From NCBI GenBank assembly GCA_022843025.1, contig JALHOL010000006.1, forward strand, positions 248,001 through 312,000: a DNA stretch of 64,000 bases, in the 5' to 3' direction. This document shows positions 1 through 9,445 of the stretch, piece after piece (within the stretch, counting starts at the first letter, position 1; every line of letters starts with the position of its first letter). Under the pieces are notes generated by a model. The model saw only the letters and a list, made by a program, of their open reading frames with translations. It was not told where the DNA came from and did no database searches. The stretch comes from Paracoccaceae bacterium. Its GTDB lineage: Bacteria > Pseudomonadota > Alphaproteobacteria > Rhodobacterales > Rhodobacteraceae. A program made the position numbers and the translations under genes.

Positions 1-58
1 GCTTGGCGGCAGGCATCGCCCTTGCTAGGGTTGTGATGGTTTCCATGATCATCCGAAG

Positions 59-898
59 ATGCGCCACACCCTTCCCATCGCGCCCCAGTTCTATGTGACG
101 GCTCCGCAGCCCTGCCCCTATCTGGATGGCCGGATGGAACGGAAGCTGTTTACCGCGCTGCAAGGGGAACATGCGCAAAAGCTGAACGATACCCTGTCCA
201 AGCAGGGCTTTCGGCGCAGCCAGAACGTCCTCTACCGCCCGTCCTGCGCGGAATGTTCGGCCTGCCTGTCGGCGCGCATCCGGGTGGCCGATTTCTCGCC
301 CCGCCGCACGCAGCGCCGGGTGCTGAAGAAATGCGAAGACCTGCGCCGCAACGCCACCTCGCCCTGGGCGACCGAAGATCAGTTTTCGCTTTTCCGCCGC
401 TATCTCGACACCCGCCATGCCGATGGCGGTATGGCCGACATGGATATCTTCGAATTCGCGGCCATGATCGAAGAGACGCCGATCAAATCCCGTGTCATCG
501 AATATTCCCGCCCACCCGGTCCGGGTGAAACGGGCCGCCCGCTCGCCGCTGTCTGCCTGACGGATGTGTTCGATGACGGGTTGTCGATGGTCTACAGCTT
601 TTATGACCCCGATCTCGCCGATCTGTCGCTGGGCACCTATCTGATCCTCGATCACATCGACATCGCGCGCGAGGCGGGGCTGCCTTACGTCTATCTCGGC
701 TATTGGGTGCCGGGGTCGCGCAAGATGGGCTACAAGGCGGGCTTCAACGCGCTGGAAATCTACAAGGGCGGCCGCTGGCATGACATCGGCGATCCGGCCG
801 ATCACAAGGCCGAACTGCACCCCCTGTCGGTCGATCCCATCGCCGAACAGGTGGCCCGCATCTCGCTACCCGAAACCCGCACCCCGCGCGACGCCTGA
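59..898 (+). CDS. bpt: Aspartate/glutamate leucyltransferase (Bpt/ATE family)
   Basis: This protein transfers an amino acid, leucine in bacterial Bpt, from aminoacyl-tRNA to the N-terminal Asp or Glu of proteins, marking them for ClpS-ClpAP degradation in the cytoplasm. The 279 aa length fits the family. The N-terminal half holds Cys19 and the cluster C63-x2-C66-x2-C69 ([10 protein letters not shown]). The C-terminal half (about 190-240) carries the GNAT-like ATE_C segment with [15 protein letters not shown] and [15 protein letters not shown]. It lies 3 bp before the VOC gene, so the two are probably co-transcribed. Leucyl rather than arginyl specificity is inferred from the bacterial family and cannot be read directly from the sequence. 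Confidence 0.93.
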   Translation: MRHTLPIAPQFYVTAPQPCPYLDGRMERKLFTALQGEHAQKLNDTLSKQGFRRSQNVLYRPSCAECSACLSARIRVADFSPRRTQRRVLKKCEDLRRNATSPWATEDQFSLFRRYLDTRHADGGMADMDIFEFAAMIEETPIKSRVIEYSRPPGPGETGRPLAAVCLTDVFDDGLSMVYSFYDPDLADLSLGTYLILDHIDIAREAGLPYVYLGYWVPGSRKMGYKAGFNALEIYKGGRWHDIGDPADHKAELHPLSVDPIAEQVARISLPETRTPRDA

Positions 899-901
899 TC
901 C

Positions 902-1294
902 ATGGCGCAAAGCCGCCTTGCAGGCGTGTCGCTGATCGTGCCGGACTATGACAGCGCCATCGCCTTTTTCGTCACCGCCCTTGGCTTTCGCCTGACCGCC
1001 GATCTGGATCAGGGTCACAAGCGCTGGGTCACCGTGGAACCTCCCGGCGGCGGCTGCCGCCTAATCCTCGCCCGTGCCGAAGGGCCGGATCAGCAGGCCG
1101 CAATCGGGATGCAGGGCGCAGGCCGCGTCTGGCTGTTTCTGGAAACCGACGATTTCGCCCGCGATCATGCCCGCATGATGGCCCATGGCGTGGTGTTCGA
1201 AGAGGCTCCCCGCCATGAACCCTATGGCATCGTCGCCGTCTGGCGCGATCCCTTTGGCAACCGCTGGGATCTGATCGAACACACAAAGGCGTGA
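902..1294 (+). CDS. VOC (glyoxalase/bleomycin-resistance fold) family protein
   Basis: A 130 aa single-domain VOC protein. The beta-alpha-beta-beta-beta start is visible (LIVPDYDSAIAFFVTALGF), as is the typical ending FGNRWDLIEH with its metal-ligand-type Glu. Family members bind a divalent metal and act as lyases, isomerases, dioxygenases or resistance proteins, and the substrate cannot be told from sequence. It starts 3 bp after the bpt stop, which suggests a two-gene operon. Whether it has any functional link to Bpt is unknown. Confidence 0.8.
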   Translation: MAQSRLAGVSLIVPDYDSAIAFFVTALGFRLTADLDQGHKRWVTVEPPGGGCRLILARAEGPDQQAAIGMQGAGRVWLFLETDDFARDHARMMAHGVVFEEAPRHEPYGIVAVWRDPFGNRWDLIEHTKA

Positions 1295-1413
1295 CTGCCT
1301 CGCCACGGGGGCCGTGCAAAACCCGCGCTTTCTGCGCTTTTTCACCCCCGCCCTCTTGTCCTTCCCGATCCAGACACGATGTGGGGCGCAACATTGTAAA
1401 CTGACTTGGGGTT

Positions 1414-2325
1414 ATGATGACGTATCTTCTCTTCGCACTGGGCCTCGTCGCCCTGTTCTTTGGCGGCGAATATCTGGTGCGCGGGGCGACAGCCATCGCC
1501 AAGCACTTCCGCCTGTCGCCCATGGTGATCGGCCTTACCATCGTGGGTTTCGGCACCTCGGCCCCGGAAATGCTCGTCTCTGTTCAGGCCGCCATGGCCG
1601 GACAGCCCGCCATTGCCATCGGCAACGTGCTGGGATCGAACATCGCCAATATCCTCTTGATCCTTGGCATCTCGGCGCTGATCGCCCCGCTGATCATCCC
1701 TGTGCGCAAGCTGTGGCGCGATCTGGGCTTCATGCTGCTGGCCACGGCGGTGATCTGGGTGATGCTGCTGGATGGCAATGTCACGCGCCTTGACGGTGCC
1801 CTGCTGATCGGCGGTCTGCTGATCTTCCTGATCGTTGCTTTCACCACCGGCAAAGTGGAACCGGAAGAGGCCAACGCAGGCGACATCCCCCAATGGAAGG
1901 CCTGGGCCATGACGCTGGGCGGCCTGGTCGTGCTGGTCATCGGTGCGCGGCTTCTGGTGGACAGCTCCACCGAACTCGCCCGCGCCTTCGGCATATCTGA
2001 GGCGGTCATCGGCCTGACCATCGTCGCCGTCGGCACATCACTGCCGGAACTGGCCACCTCGGTCATCGCCGCCATCCGCAAGCAGACCGAAATTGCCGTC
2101 GGCAATATCGTGGGGTCGAACATCTTCAACATTTTCGGCATCCTGGGCACCACCGCCCTGATCGCCCCGATCCCGTCGGATCCGCGCTTTTCGGCGATAG
2201 ACATGCCTTGGGTCGCGGCCTCTGCCATCGGGCTGACTGTTCTGGCCTTTGTGCTGGGCGGTCTGCCGCGCATCGCGGGGGTGCTGCTGCTGGCGGCCTA
2301 TGGCGGATATGTCGCCTTCATCTGA
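1414..2325 (+). CDS. Calcium/sodium antiporter (CaCA superfamily, YrbG-like)
   Basis: An inner-membrane cation exchanger of 303 aa with about ten hydrophobic segments arranged as two inverted repeats. Each repeat carries the ion-binding signature: GFGTSAPEM followed by GNVLGSNIANI in the first half, and AVGTSLPEL followed by GNIVGSNIFNI in the second. The two GTSxPE glutamates and the GNxxGSNxxN asparagines are the known ion-coordinating residues of the family. The gene stands alone, 120 bp after the VOC gene, and ends at a bidirectional terminator. Exchange of Ca2+ for Na+ is the family default; K+ dependence cannot be excluded. Confidence 0.9.
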   Translation: MMTYLLFALGLVALFFGGEYLVRGATAIAKHFRLSPMVIGLTIVGFGTSAPEMLVSVQAAMAGQPAIAIGNVLGSNIANILLILGISALIAPLIIPVRKLWRDLGFMLLATAVIWVMLLDGNVTRLDGALLIGGLLIFLIVAFTTGKVEPEEANAGDIPQWKAWAMTLGGLVVLVIGARLLVDSSTELARAFGISEAVIGLTIVAVGTSLPELATSVIAAIRKQTEIAVGNIVGSNIFNIFGILGTTALIAPIPSDPRFSAIDMPWVAASAIGLTVLAFVLGGLPRIAGVLLLAAYGGYVAFI

Positions 2326-2346
2326 TCCGGTCTGATCACGCATGAC

Positions 2347-2376
2347 AAAGGCCCGCGCCACCGGCGCGGGCCTTTT
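2347..2376. terminator. Bidirectional intrinsic terminator between the antiporter and GST genes
   Basis: A perfect 13-bp stem (2347-2359 with 2363-2375) encloses a 3-nt loop. The left arm begins AAA and the right arm ends in a T run, so the structure can terminate both converging transcripts. Confidence 0.85.
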
Positions 2377-2397
2377 CCATTCCACACAGCCCGGCGC

Positions 2398-3003
2398 TTA
2401 CTTCAGCAGACCCTCGGCCTTCATCGCCGCCTGCACCGCAGGCCGTGCCGCAATCCGCGCGCGCACCGCTTCCAGCTTCGGGAAGGCGGAAAGGTCATGC
2501 CCAATCCCCTTGGACCAGTTGGTCACGGTGAACAGATAGGCATCCGCCGGGGTGAAATCCGCGCCCAGCAGATAGTCGCGCCCATCGGCAAGCCGTGCCT
2601 CCACCAGCGCCAGACGGTTGTTCAGCAGCGCCAGCTGGGCCTCTTTCACCGCGCCCTCCAGCCCCCGGAAAAACGGCGAATAGGTCTTGTGCACTTCGGT
2701 CGATACAAAGTTCAGCGCTTCTTGCAGCCGCGCCCGCGCCAGCGTGCCTGCGGCGGGCAACTTGCCCGGCGTCACGCTGTCGGCCACGAACTGCATGATC
2801 GCCACGCCCTCGGTCAGCACTTCGCCATCCTCAAGCACCAGCACGGGCACCGCCCCGCGCGGGCTGATGGCGGTGAAATCGCCACCGCTTTCCGTCTTCT
2901 TGGCGCGGATATCGGCCCGCTCCACGGAATAATCGGCCCCGCTTTCGGCCAGAACGATATGCGAAGCCAGCGAACAGGCCCCGGGCGAATAGTAAAGCTT
3001 CAT
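2398..3003 (-). CDS. Glutathione S-transferase family protein (beta-like)
   Basis: A 201 aa protein with an N-terminal thioredoxin-fold domain (about 1-80) and an all-helical C-terminal domain. The start MKLYYSPGACSLA places a Cys at residue 10, the catalytic/mixed-disulfide Cys of bacterial beta-class GSTs. PRGAVPVLVLEDGEVLTEG contains the cis-proline and the glutathione-binding segment. It conjugates or reduces substrates with glutathione in the cytoplasm; the substrate is unknown. It lies downstream of the TRAP operon on the same strand but is separated from it by a terminator-like hairpin. Confidence 0.88.
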   Translation of the reverse strand: MKLYYSPGACSLASHIVLAESGADYSVERADIRAKKTESGGDFTAISPRGAVPVLVLEDGEVLTEGVAIMQFVADSVTPGKLPAAGTLARARLQEALNFVSTEVHKTYSPFFRGLEGAVKEAQLALLNNRLALVEARLADGRDYLLGADFTPADAYLFTVTNWSKGIGHDLSAFPKLEAVRARIAARPAVQAAMKAEGLLK

Positions 3004-3026
3004 GGAAACATCCCTTTTGTTAAGAA

Positions 3027-3055
3027 GGGCCGCACCATCGCAGTGCGGCCCCCCC
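3027..3055 (-). terminator. Hairpin terminator after takP
   Basis: A 9-bp perfect inverted repeat (3027-3035 with 3043-3051) with a 7-nt loop lies just beyond the takP stop. Read on the minus strand it is followed by a short T-rich stretch. It probably ends the TRAP transcript before gst. Confidence 0.6.
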
Positions 3056-3076
3056 GGTTTTCATCTGCCTGCGCGA

Positions 3077-4165
<1,089 letters not shown>

Positions 4166-4199
4166 TTAGGCCTCCCTTTGAGTTTTCGGATCAGTACGT

Positions 4200-5645
4200 T
4201 CAGTCGCCCGCCGGCGCGGGTGCCGGCGAAAGGTCAAGGTCAAGCGCGGGTGCCTCAAGACCGGGCATCGGCAGCGCGTCCAGTTGCAGATCAATCGCCG
4301 CATCATCCAGCAGCACTTCCTCAGTGATCAGCCCGTCAACGATCCCCGGGAAGGTGATGATCAACGCCACCAGAATCAACTGCAAGATGATGAACGGTAT
4401 CGACCCCAGATAGATGTCCCGGCTTTTCACCTCGGGCGGGGCGATCCCGCGCAGATAGAACAGCGCAAATCCAAAGGGCGGATGCATGAATGCCGTCTGC
4501 ATGTTCACGCAGATCAGCACACCCAGCCAAACCAGATCGATGTCCAGTGCGATCGCCGTCGGAATCAAGAGCGGGATGATGATGAAGGCGATCTCGAAGA
4601 AGTCGAGGAAGAAGGCGATGAAGAAGATGAACACGTTGACAAAGATCAGGAAACCAAGCCGCCCGCCGGGGATGTGGCTCAGCAGATGCTCGATCCACTT
4701 GCCCCCGTTCACGCCCTGAAACACCAGACTGAACACTGTGGCACCCACAAGAATGAAGATCACCATCGCCGTGATCCGCATCGTGCCGTCAGACGCCTCC
4801 CAGACCATCCGCCAGCTGAACCGCCCATGCGACTTGGCCAGCAGCACCGCGCCCACCGATCCCATCGCACCCGCCTCGGTCGGCGTGGCCAGCCCCATGA
4901 AGATCGTGCCCAGCACCAGGAAAATCAGCACCAGCGACGGCACCATTCCCCAGGCCAGCTTTGACGCCAGCGCGCGGCCCGACAGCGTGCGCGCCTCGGG
5001 CGGTAGCGCGGGCACCTTGTGCGGGCTCAGGATCGACACCAGCAGGATGAAACCCGTGAACAGCAGCACTTGCGCGATCGAAGGCCCGATGGCGCCCAGA
5101 TACATATCGCCCACCGGCACGCCCAGCTGGAAGGCCAGAACGATCAGCACGAGCGACGGCGGGATCACCTGCGTAATTGTGCCAGAGGCCGCGATCACCC
5201 CGGTGCCGATCTTCATGTCATAACCGTATTTCAACATGATCGGGATCGAGATCATCCCGATGGCGATGACGGATGCCGCCACCGTCCCGGTGATGGCCCC
5301 CAGAATTGCGCCCACAAAGATCACCGCATAGGCGATGCCGCCCGGGATCGGCCCGAACAACTGGCCAAACCCTTCCATCAGGTCCTCGGCCAGACCCGAT
5401 TTCTCCAGCACGACCCCCATGAAGGTAAAGAACGGGATGGCCAGCAGCAGATCGTTCGACATGATGCCGAACACCCGCGCCGGCAGTGCCTGCAGGAACG
5501 GCAGCCCGAAATATCCCACCTCAATCGCGATGAACCCAAAGGAAAGGCCAAGGGCTGCCAGCGAGAAAGCCACCGGAAAACCAACCAACAGAAAGCAGAT
5601 CAGGCCCGCGAACATCGCCGGGGCGAGGAAACCGTATTCAAGCAT
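4200..5645 (-). CDS. takM: TRAP transporter large permease (DctM/TakM family)
   Basis: The ion-coupled transport subunit of the TRAP system, 481 aa, with about 12 hydrophobic segments. Family features include the pore segments IFVGAILGAITGTVAASV and GVLICVNMQTAFMHPPFGFALFYLRG. It starts 16 bp after the frameshifted small subunit and is followed by takP. After the last membrane segment comes an unusual tail of about 40 residues, rich in Leu/Asp repeats and then Pro/Ala (LDDAAIDLQLDALP... and DLDLSPAPAPAGD). This tail goes beyond the usual DctM end and has no function I recognise. Confidence 0.92.
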   Translation of the reverse strand: MLEYGFLAPAMFAGLICFLLVGFPVAFSLAALGLSFGFIAIEVGYFGLPFLQALPARVFGIMSNDLLLAIPFFTFMGVVLEKSGLAEDLMEGFGQLFGPIPGGIAYAVIFVGAILGAITGTVAASVIAIGMISIPIMLKYGYDMKIGTGVIAASGTITQVIPPSLVLIVLAFQLGVPVGDMYLGAIGPSIAQVLLFTGFILLVSILSPHKVPALPPEARTLSGRALASKLAWGMVPSLVLIFLVLGTIFMGLATPTEAGAMGSVGAVLLAKSHGRFSWRMVWEASDGTMRITAMVIFILVGATVFSLVFQGVNGGKWIEHLLSHIPGGRLGFLIFVNVFIFFIAFFLDFFEIAFIIIPLLIPTAIALDIDLVWLGVLICVNMQTAFMHPPFGFALFYLRGIAPPEVKSRDIYLGSIPFIILQLILVALIITFPGIVDGLITEEVLLDDAAIDLQLDALPMPGLEAPALDLDLSPAPAPAGD

Positions 5646-5660
5646 GCGCGGCCTTTCCGG

Positions 5661-6199
5661 TCATTGCAGAGGTTTTTCGTAGCTGAGGTCCAGCGCAATT
5701 TCGCCGCGCAAGGCAGCCACGCGCCGGATCAGTTCGGCCACGCCCTGCAACAGCAGCAGCGTGAACCCCAGCGGCAACAGCAGCTTGACCGGCCACACGG
5801 GCAGCCCCCCGCATTGGCCGAAATCTCGCCCGCCACCATGGCATTCCAGGCCCAGGGGAAGGCCATCTCAAGCATGATGAAGCAGACCGGAAACAGAAAG
5901 AACAGCAGCCCGAAGACATCGACCCACAGCTTCGTGCGCGGCTGATAGATGCTGTAAAGCAGATCGACGCGCACATGTTCATTCAGCTTGAACACCCAAG
6001 GCGCGCCAAGAAGGAAGGTTGCGGCATACATCTGCCACTGAATCTCAAGGAACGCGTTGGAAGAGATATCGAATGCATAGCGCGAAATCGCATTCAGCGC
6101 GCTGATCAGACAGGCCGATGCCACCATGATCGACGCCACGATTCCAAAGAATTTGTTCATCCGGTCAATGCCGGACGCGAGCGTCAAAAGACCCTGCAA
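5661..6199 (-). pseudogene. takQ: TRAP small permease (DctQ/TakQ), single-base frameshift
   Basis: The small TRAP subunit, normally four membrane segments. The first frame starts at TTG 6199, with GGAAGGA just upstream, and reads through to ...VAGEISANAGG. It loses the frame at a six-C tract (5805-5810, G6 in the coding sense). In the frame one base away the family-like end resumes: LPVWPVKLLLPLGF, then LLLLQGVAELIRRVAALRGE, ending in SYEKPLQ and a stop at 5661-5663. The span is 539 bp. Adding one G gives 540 bp, or 179 aa, the expected size. It is therefore either a real frameshift or a homopolymer sequencing error; the intact partners make an error or a very recent mutation plausible. Confidence 0.85.
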
Positions 6200-6409
6200 T
6201 TCCTTCCCCCCGAGTACGCTGGCCGTCTAACGCGGCCATACAATGAGTAGTTGTTCAGTCCGCTTCTCTTTTCAAGTGCGATCCACAATCTTTGCGCGGT
6301 TTATGCCGAAACTCGCCCCACCTTTTCAAAAGTTGCGCGAACTGGCAGCAATGGGAAAGAATAGTGCAATTTTTCACCTCCCTGCGACACTTTAAGCCTG
6401 TTTTTGCGG

Positions 6410-6438
6410 TTGACGCCCCATTCCGCCCGCCATAGTGT
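6410..6438 (+). promoter_or_regulatory. Putative ilv operon promoter
   Basis: TTGACG (6410-6415) is followed after 17 bp by TAGTGT (6433-6438). The start of transcription would fall near 6445, about 20 nt before the leader peptide start. The -35 is good and the -10 is weak. The rest of the 6200-6409 gap between takQ and this promoter shows nothing else I recognise. Confidence 0.45.
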
Positions 6439-6464
6439 CCGCCGCGGTAACAAGAGGAACGGAT

Positions 6465-6512
6465 ATGTCCGGCATTCTCGTAGACGTAGGACGATGGCGC
6501 ATGGGGCGGTAA
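6465..6512 (+). CDS. ilv leader peptide (15 aa, contains Ile-Leu-Val-Asp-Val)
   Basis: A short reading frame MSGILVDVGRWRMGR with a good ribosome site (GAGGA at 6455-6459, about 6 nt before ATG). Codons 4-6 are Ile, Leu and Val, and codon 8 is Val again: exactly the three amino acids made by the downstream pathway. The stop at 6510 lies inside the loop of the competing hairpin. This is the layout of a ribosome-mediated attenuation leader, where stalling at scarce charged tRNAs controls read-through. The peptide itself is probably not functional. Confidence 0.8.
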   Translation: MSGILVDVGRWRMGR

Positions 6513-6564
6513 CGCTGGCCATATGGCTCCCATGCGCCCCCGGATCGAAAACCGGGGGCTTTTT
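6496..6564 (+). promoter_or_regulatory. Transcription attenuator of ilvB: antiterminator and intrinsic terminator
   Basis: Two mutually exclusive hairpins. The antiterminator pairs 6496-6505 with 6529-6538 (10 perfect bp). The terminator pairs 6536-6543 with 6552-6559 (8 perfect bp, GC-rich) and is followed by five T at 6560-6564. The arms overlap at 6536-6538, so only one can form completely. A ribosome stalled on codons 4-8 leaves 6496-6505 free and the antiterminator forms. A ribosome reaching the stop at 6510 covers that arm and the terminator forms. The mechanism is established for ilv operons; its operation here is inferred from the geometry. Confidence 0.82.
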
Positions 6565-6608
6565 GTTGCGCGATGACGGGGCAGTGGCCCGAACAAGGAT
6601 GGATGACG

Positions 6609-8363
6609 ATGACCAAGCAGATGAGCGGCGCAAGAATGGTGGTGCAGGCCCTGAAGGATCAGGGGGTCGAGGTCGTGTTCGGCTATCCCGGCGGGGCCGT
6701 GCTGCCGATCTATGACGAAATCTTTCAGCAGAATGATATCCGCCACATCCTCGTGCGCCACGAACAGGGCGCTGTCCACATGGCCGAAGGCTATGCCCGT
6801 TCGACCGGCAAGCCGGGCGTTGTGCTGGTCACCTCTGGCCCCGGTGCGACCAATGCCGTGACCGGCCTTGTCGACGCGCTGATGGATTCCATCCCTCTGG
6901 TGGTGCTGACGGGTCAGGTTCCCACCTTCATGATCGGCACCGACGGGTTCCAAGAGGCCGACACCGTCGGCATCACCCGCCCCTGCACGAAACATAACTG
7001 GCTGGTGAAAGACACCGCGAAGCTGTCGGAAACCATCCATCAGGCCTTCCATGTGGCCACCTCGGGTCGCCCCGGCCCGGTGCTGATCGACATCCCCAAG
7101 GATGTGCAATTCGCCACCGCCGAATACACGCCGCGCGAAAAGACCAAGGTGTCGCATTATCAGCCTCGCGTGCAGGGCGACACCGAGGCGATCACCCGCC
7201 TTGTGGAAATGATGGAAACCGCCGAACGCCCGATCCTCTACACCGGCGGCGGCGTCATCAATTCTGGCCCCAAGGCCAGCCAGTTGCTGCGCGAACTGAC
7301 CGCCGCCACGGATTTCCCCGTCACCTCCACGCTGATGGGGCTGGGTGCCTATCCGGCCTCGGGCAAGAACTGGCTGGGGATGCTGGGGATGCACGGCCTT
7401 TATGAGGCCAACCTCGCCATGCATGGCTGCGATCTGATGATCAACGTTGGCGCCCGCTTCGACGACCGCATCACCGGCCGCGTCAAGGATTTCTCGCCCC
7501 ATTCCCGCAAGGCCCATATCGACATCGACCCGTCCTCCATCAACAAGGTGATCCGCGTCGACGTGCCGATCCTTGGCGACATCACCCTTGTGTTGGAAGA
7601 GATGCTCCGCATCTGGAAGGCGCGCGGCAGCAAGACCAACCGCGCGGGCCTCGACAAATGGTGGAAGCAGATCAACGAATGGCGGGCGGTGAACTGCCTG
7701 TCCTTCAAGAACAGCACAAAGGTCATCAAACCCCAGCACGCGCTCCAGCGGCTTGAGGCGCTGACCAAAGGCATGGATCGCTACATCACCACCGAGGTGG
7801 GCCAGCATCAGATGTGGGCCGCGCAATTCCTTGGCTTTGAAGATCCCAACCGTTGGATGACATCGGGTGGCCTCGGCACCATGGGCTATGGTCTGCCTGC
7901 CTCCATCGGCGTTCAGATCGCCCATCCCGATGCGCTCGTCATCAACGTGGCGGGCGAAGCATCCTGGCTGATGAACATGCAGGAAATGGGCACCGCGATC
8001 CAGTTCCGCGCCCCGGTCAAGCAATTCATCCTGAACAACGAACGGCTTGGCATGGTGCGCCAGTGGCAGGAACTGCTGCACGGCGAACGCTATTCGCACA
8101 GCTGGAGCGAATCCCTCCCCGATTTCGTGAAACTGGCCGAAGCCTTTGGTTGCAAAGGCATCAAATGCTCTGATCCCGCCGATCTTGATGACGCGATCAT
8201 GGACATGCTGCGCTATGACGGCCCGGTGATCTTTGATTGCCTCGTGGAAAAGCACGAAAACTGCTTCCCCATGATCCCGTCGGGCAAGCCGCATAACGAA
8301 ATGCTGCTGGGCGAAGCCGATACCCAGGGCGTGATCGGTGCCAAGGGGGCGGTGCTGGTGTGA
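6609..8363 (+). CDS. ilvB: Acetolactate synthase, large catalytic subunit
   Basis: A thiamine-diphosphate enzyme that condenses two pyruvates, or pyruvate and 2-oxobutyrate, in the first common step of Val/Leu/Ile synthesis. The length is 584 aa from ATG 6609, chosen because AAGGA (6595-6599) lies 9 nt upstream; in-frame ATGs at 6573 and 6603 fit the ribosome site less well. Landmarks are GYPGGAVLPIYDE, the cofactor-activating Glu in VRHEQGAVHMAEGYARSTG, GARFDDRITG, and the ThDP/Mg segment VAGEASWLMNMQEM. It is first in an attenuator-controlled operon, but the small subunit comes only after two unrelated genes. Confidence 0.95.
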   Translation: MTKQMSGARMVVQALKDQGVEVVFGYPGGAVLPIYDEIFQQNDIRHILVRHEQGAVHMAEGYARSTGKPGVVLVTSGPGATNAVTGLVDALMDSIPLVVLTGQVPTFMIGTDGFQEADTVGITRPCTKHNWLVKDTAKLSETIHQAFHVATSGRPGPVLIDIPKDVQFATAEYTPREKTKVSHYQPRVQGDTEAITRLVEMMETAERPILYTGGGVINSGPKASQLLRELTAATDFPVTSTLMGLGAYPASGKNWLGMLGMHGLYEANLAMHGCDLMINVGARFDDRITGRVKDFSPHSRKAHIDIDPSSINKVIRVDVPILGDITLVLEEMLRIWKARGSKTNRAGLDKWWKQINEWRAVNCLSFKNSTKVIKPQHALQRLEALTKGMDRYITTEVGQHQMWAAQFLGFEDPNRWMTSGGLGTMGYGLPASIGVQIAHPDALVINVAGEASWLMNMQEMGTAIQFRAPVKQFILNNERLGMVRQWQELLHGERYSHSWSESLPDFVKLAEAFGCKGIKCSDPADLDDAIMDMLRYDGPVIFDCLVEKHENCFPMIPSGKPHNEMLLGEADTQGVIGAKGAVLV

Positions 8364-9445
8364 ACCATCATCATTCGGGCGATGTTCAGGGGACCAGTGT
8401 TACAGTGCCGGACCAACCGACATCGCCCGCACCCTCGACCCTATTCTGGAAGGCCGGGGATCCTGTCGAACAGCTGCAGGGGGCCGTCGTCTTTCTGGCG
8501 ATGACGGCCTTTCGTCACTACACCGACGAAATCGCCGATGCTCTGCATGCGCGGGGCGCGTTCGTGCGCCTTGTCCACACCAGTGATGCGGTCAAGGCAA
8601 CCGATGCGCTGCGGCAGGCGCGTTGTCTGGTCACGTTTCATTCCTGCGTCACCTCCATCCTCGGCATCCTGAATGACCTGCGCGGAAAGGTTCCGACGCT
8701 CACCTTGCAGGACGGGATCATCGAATATCAGCATTCCAGCGTTGTCTTCGCCGACGGCACCGCGCGCTATCGGCCCTTGGCCAGCGACAGGATTGCCGTC
8801 TTTGGCGATGCATCGGCCCGGATGCTGCGGGCCATGGGTGTCGCCCCGGATCGGATCCATGTCACGGGCAGTTCGCGCATCACCTTGGGCGATGCAGATC
8901 GCTTTCCGGGCACGGGCGACATCCTGATCGCAACGGCCAACAAGCCGGGGTATTCGCCGGCGCAGCTTGTGGCCTTCTATCGGCTGCTCGACCGCACCGT
9001 GACAACGCTGGCGGCAAGCGGCCATCGGCTGCGCTTCCGCTTCGGGCGCGGTCTCAAACCGGATGGCCTTTGCGCGGTCGAACTTTTCGCCGACACGCTG
9101 GGACAAGACATGGTCGACCGTATCCGGTCCCTGCCCCAATCCACCGCACCGCTGGAGCAGGACCTGCGCGAAAGCCGCGCCGTGATCACCACAGCATCGA
9201 CGCTTTCAATCGAAGCGATGGCCCAAGGCCTGCCTGTCGCCCATCTCAGCTATGATGACGACACCGCTTTTCTGCATCCCGCCTGGCAGATACGGCCCGA
9301 CAGCGATGCCTCCGCCGTCCTGCAGTCCATGCTGGCACCGACGCCGCTGCAAAAGATGTATCAGCTCTCTGTTCTGCACGACAACCTTCGCCCCGGCCCC
9401 GCCACCGACCGCATCGCCGATCTGATCCTGGATGGTGCGCGATGA
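8360..9445 (+). CDS. GT-B-fold glycosyltransferase-like protein, function unknown
   Basis: A 361 aa soluble protein that I cannot assign to a named enzyme. The middle (LQDGIIEYQHSSVVFADG, then DRIAVFGDASARMLRAMGV and RIHVTGSSRI) and the C-terminal half (STLSIEAMAQGLPVAHLSYDDD) follow the pattern of two-Rossmann-domain transferases such as the CDP-glycerol or capsule transferase groups. There is no signal peptide or membrane segment. It starts at GTG 8360 overlapping the ilvB stop, and its own stop overlaps the next start (ATGA), so it is coupled on both sides. Its position inside the ilvB-ilvN operon is unusual. A sugar or polyol-phosphate transferase role is inference only. Confidence 0.72.
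   Translation: MNHHHSGDVQGTSVTVPDQPTSPAPSTLFWKAGDPVEQLQGAVVFLAMTAFRHYTDEIADALHARGAFVRLVHTSDAVKATDALRQARCLVTFHSCVTSILGILNDLRGKVPTLTLQDGIIEYQHSSVVFADGTARYRPLASDRIAVFGDASARMLRAMGVAPDRIHVTGSSRITLGDADRFPGTGDILIATANKPGYSPAQLVAFYRLLDRTVTTLAASGHRLRFRFGRGLKPDGLCAVELFADTLGQDMVDRIRSLPQSTAPLEQDLRESRAVITTASTLSIEAMAQGLPVAHLSYDDDTAFLHPAWQIRPDSDASAVLQSMLAPTPLQKMYQLSVLHDNLRPGPATDRIADLILDGAR

Noticed and set aside
1-52. Start of a possible minus-strand gene leaving the window at base 1 (ATG near 52 or 46).
   Set aside because: Only about 15 codons are visible, there is no ribosome site and no recognisable motif; it cannot be supported.
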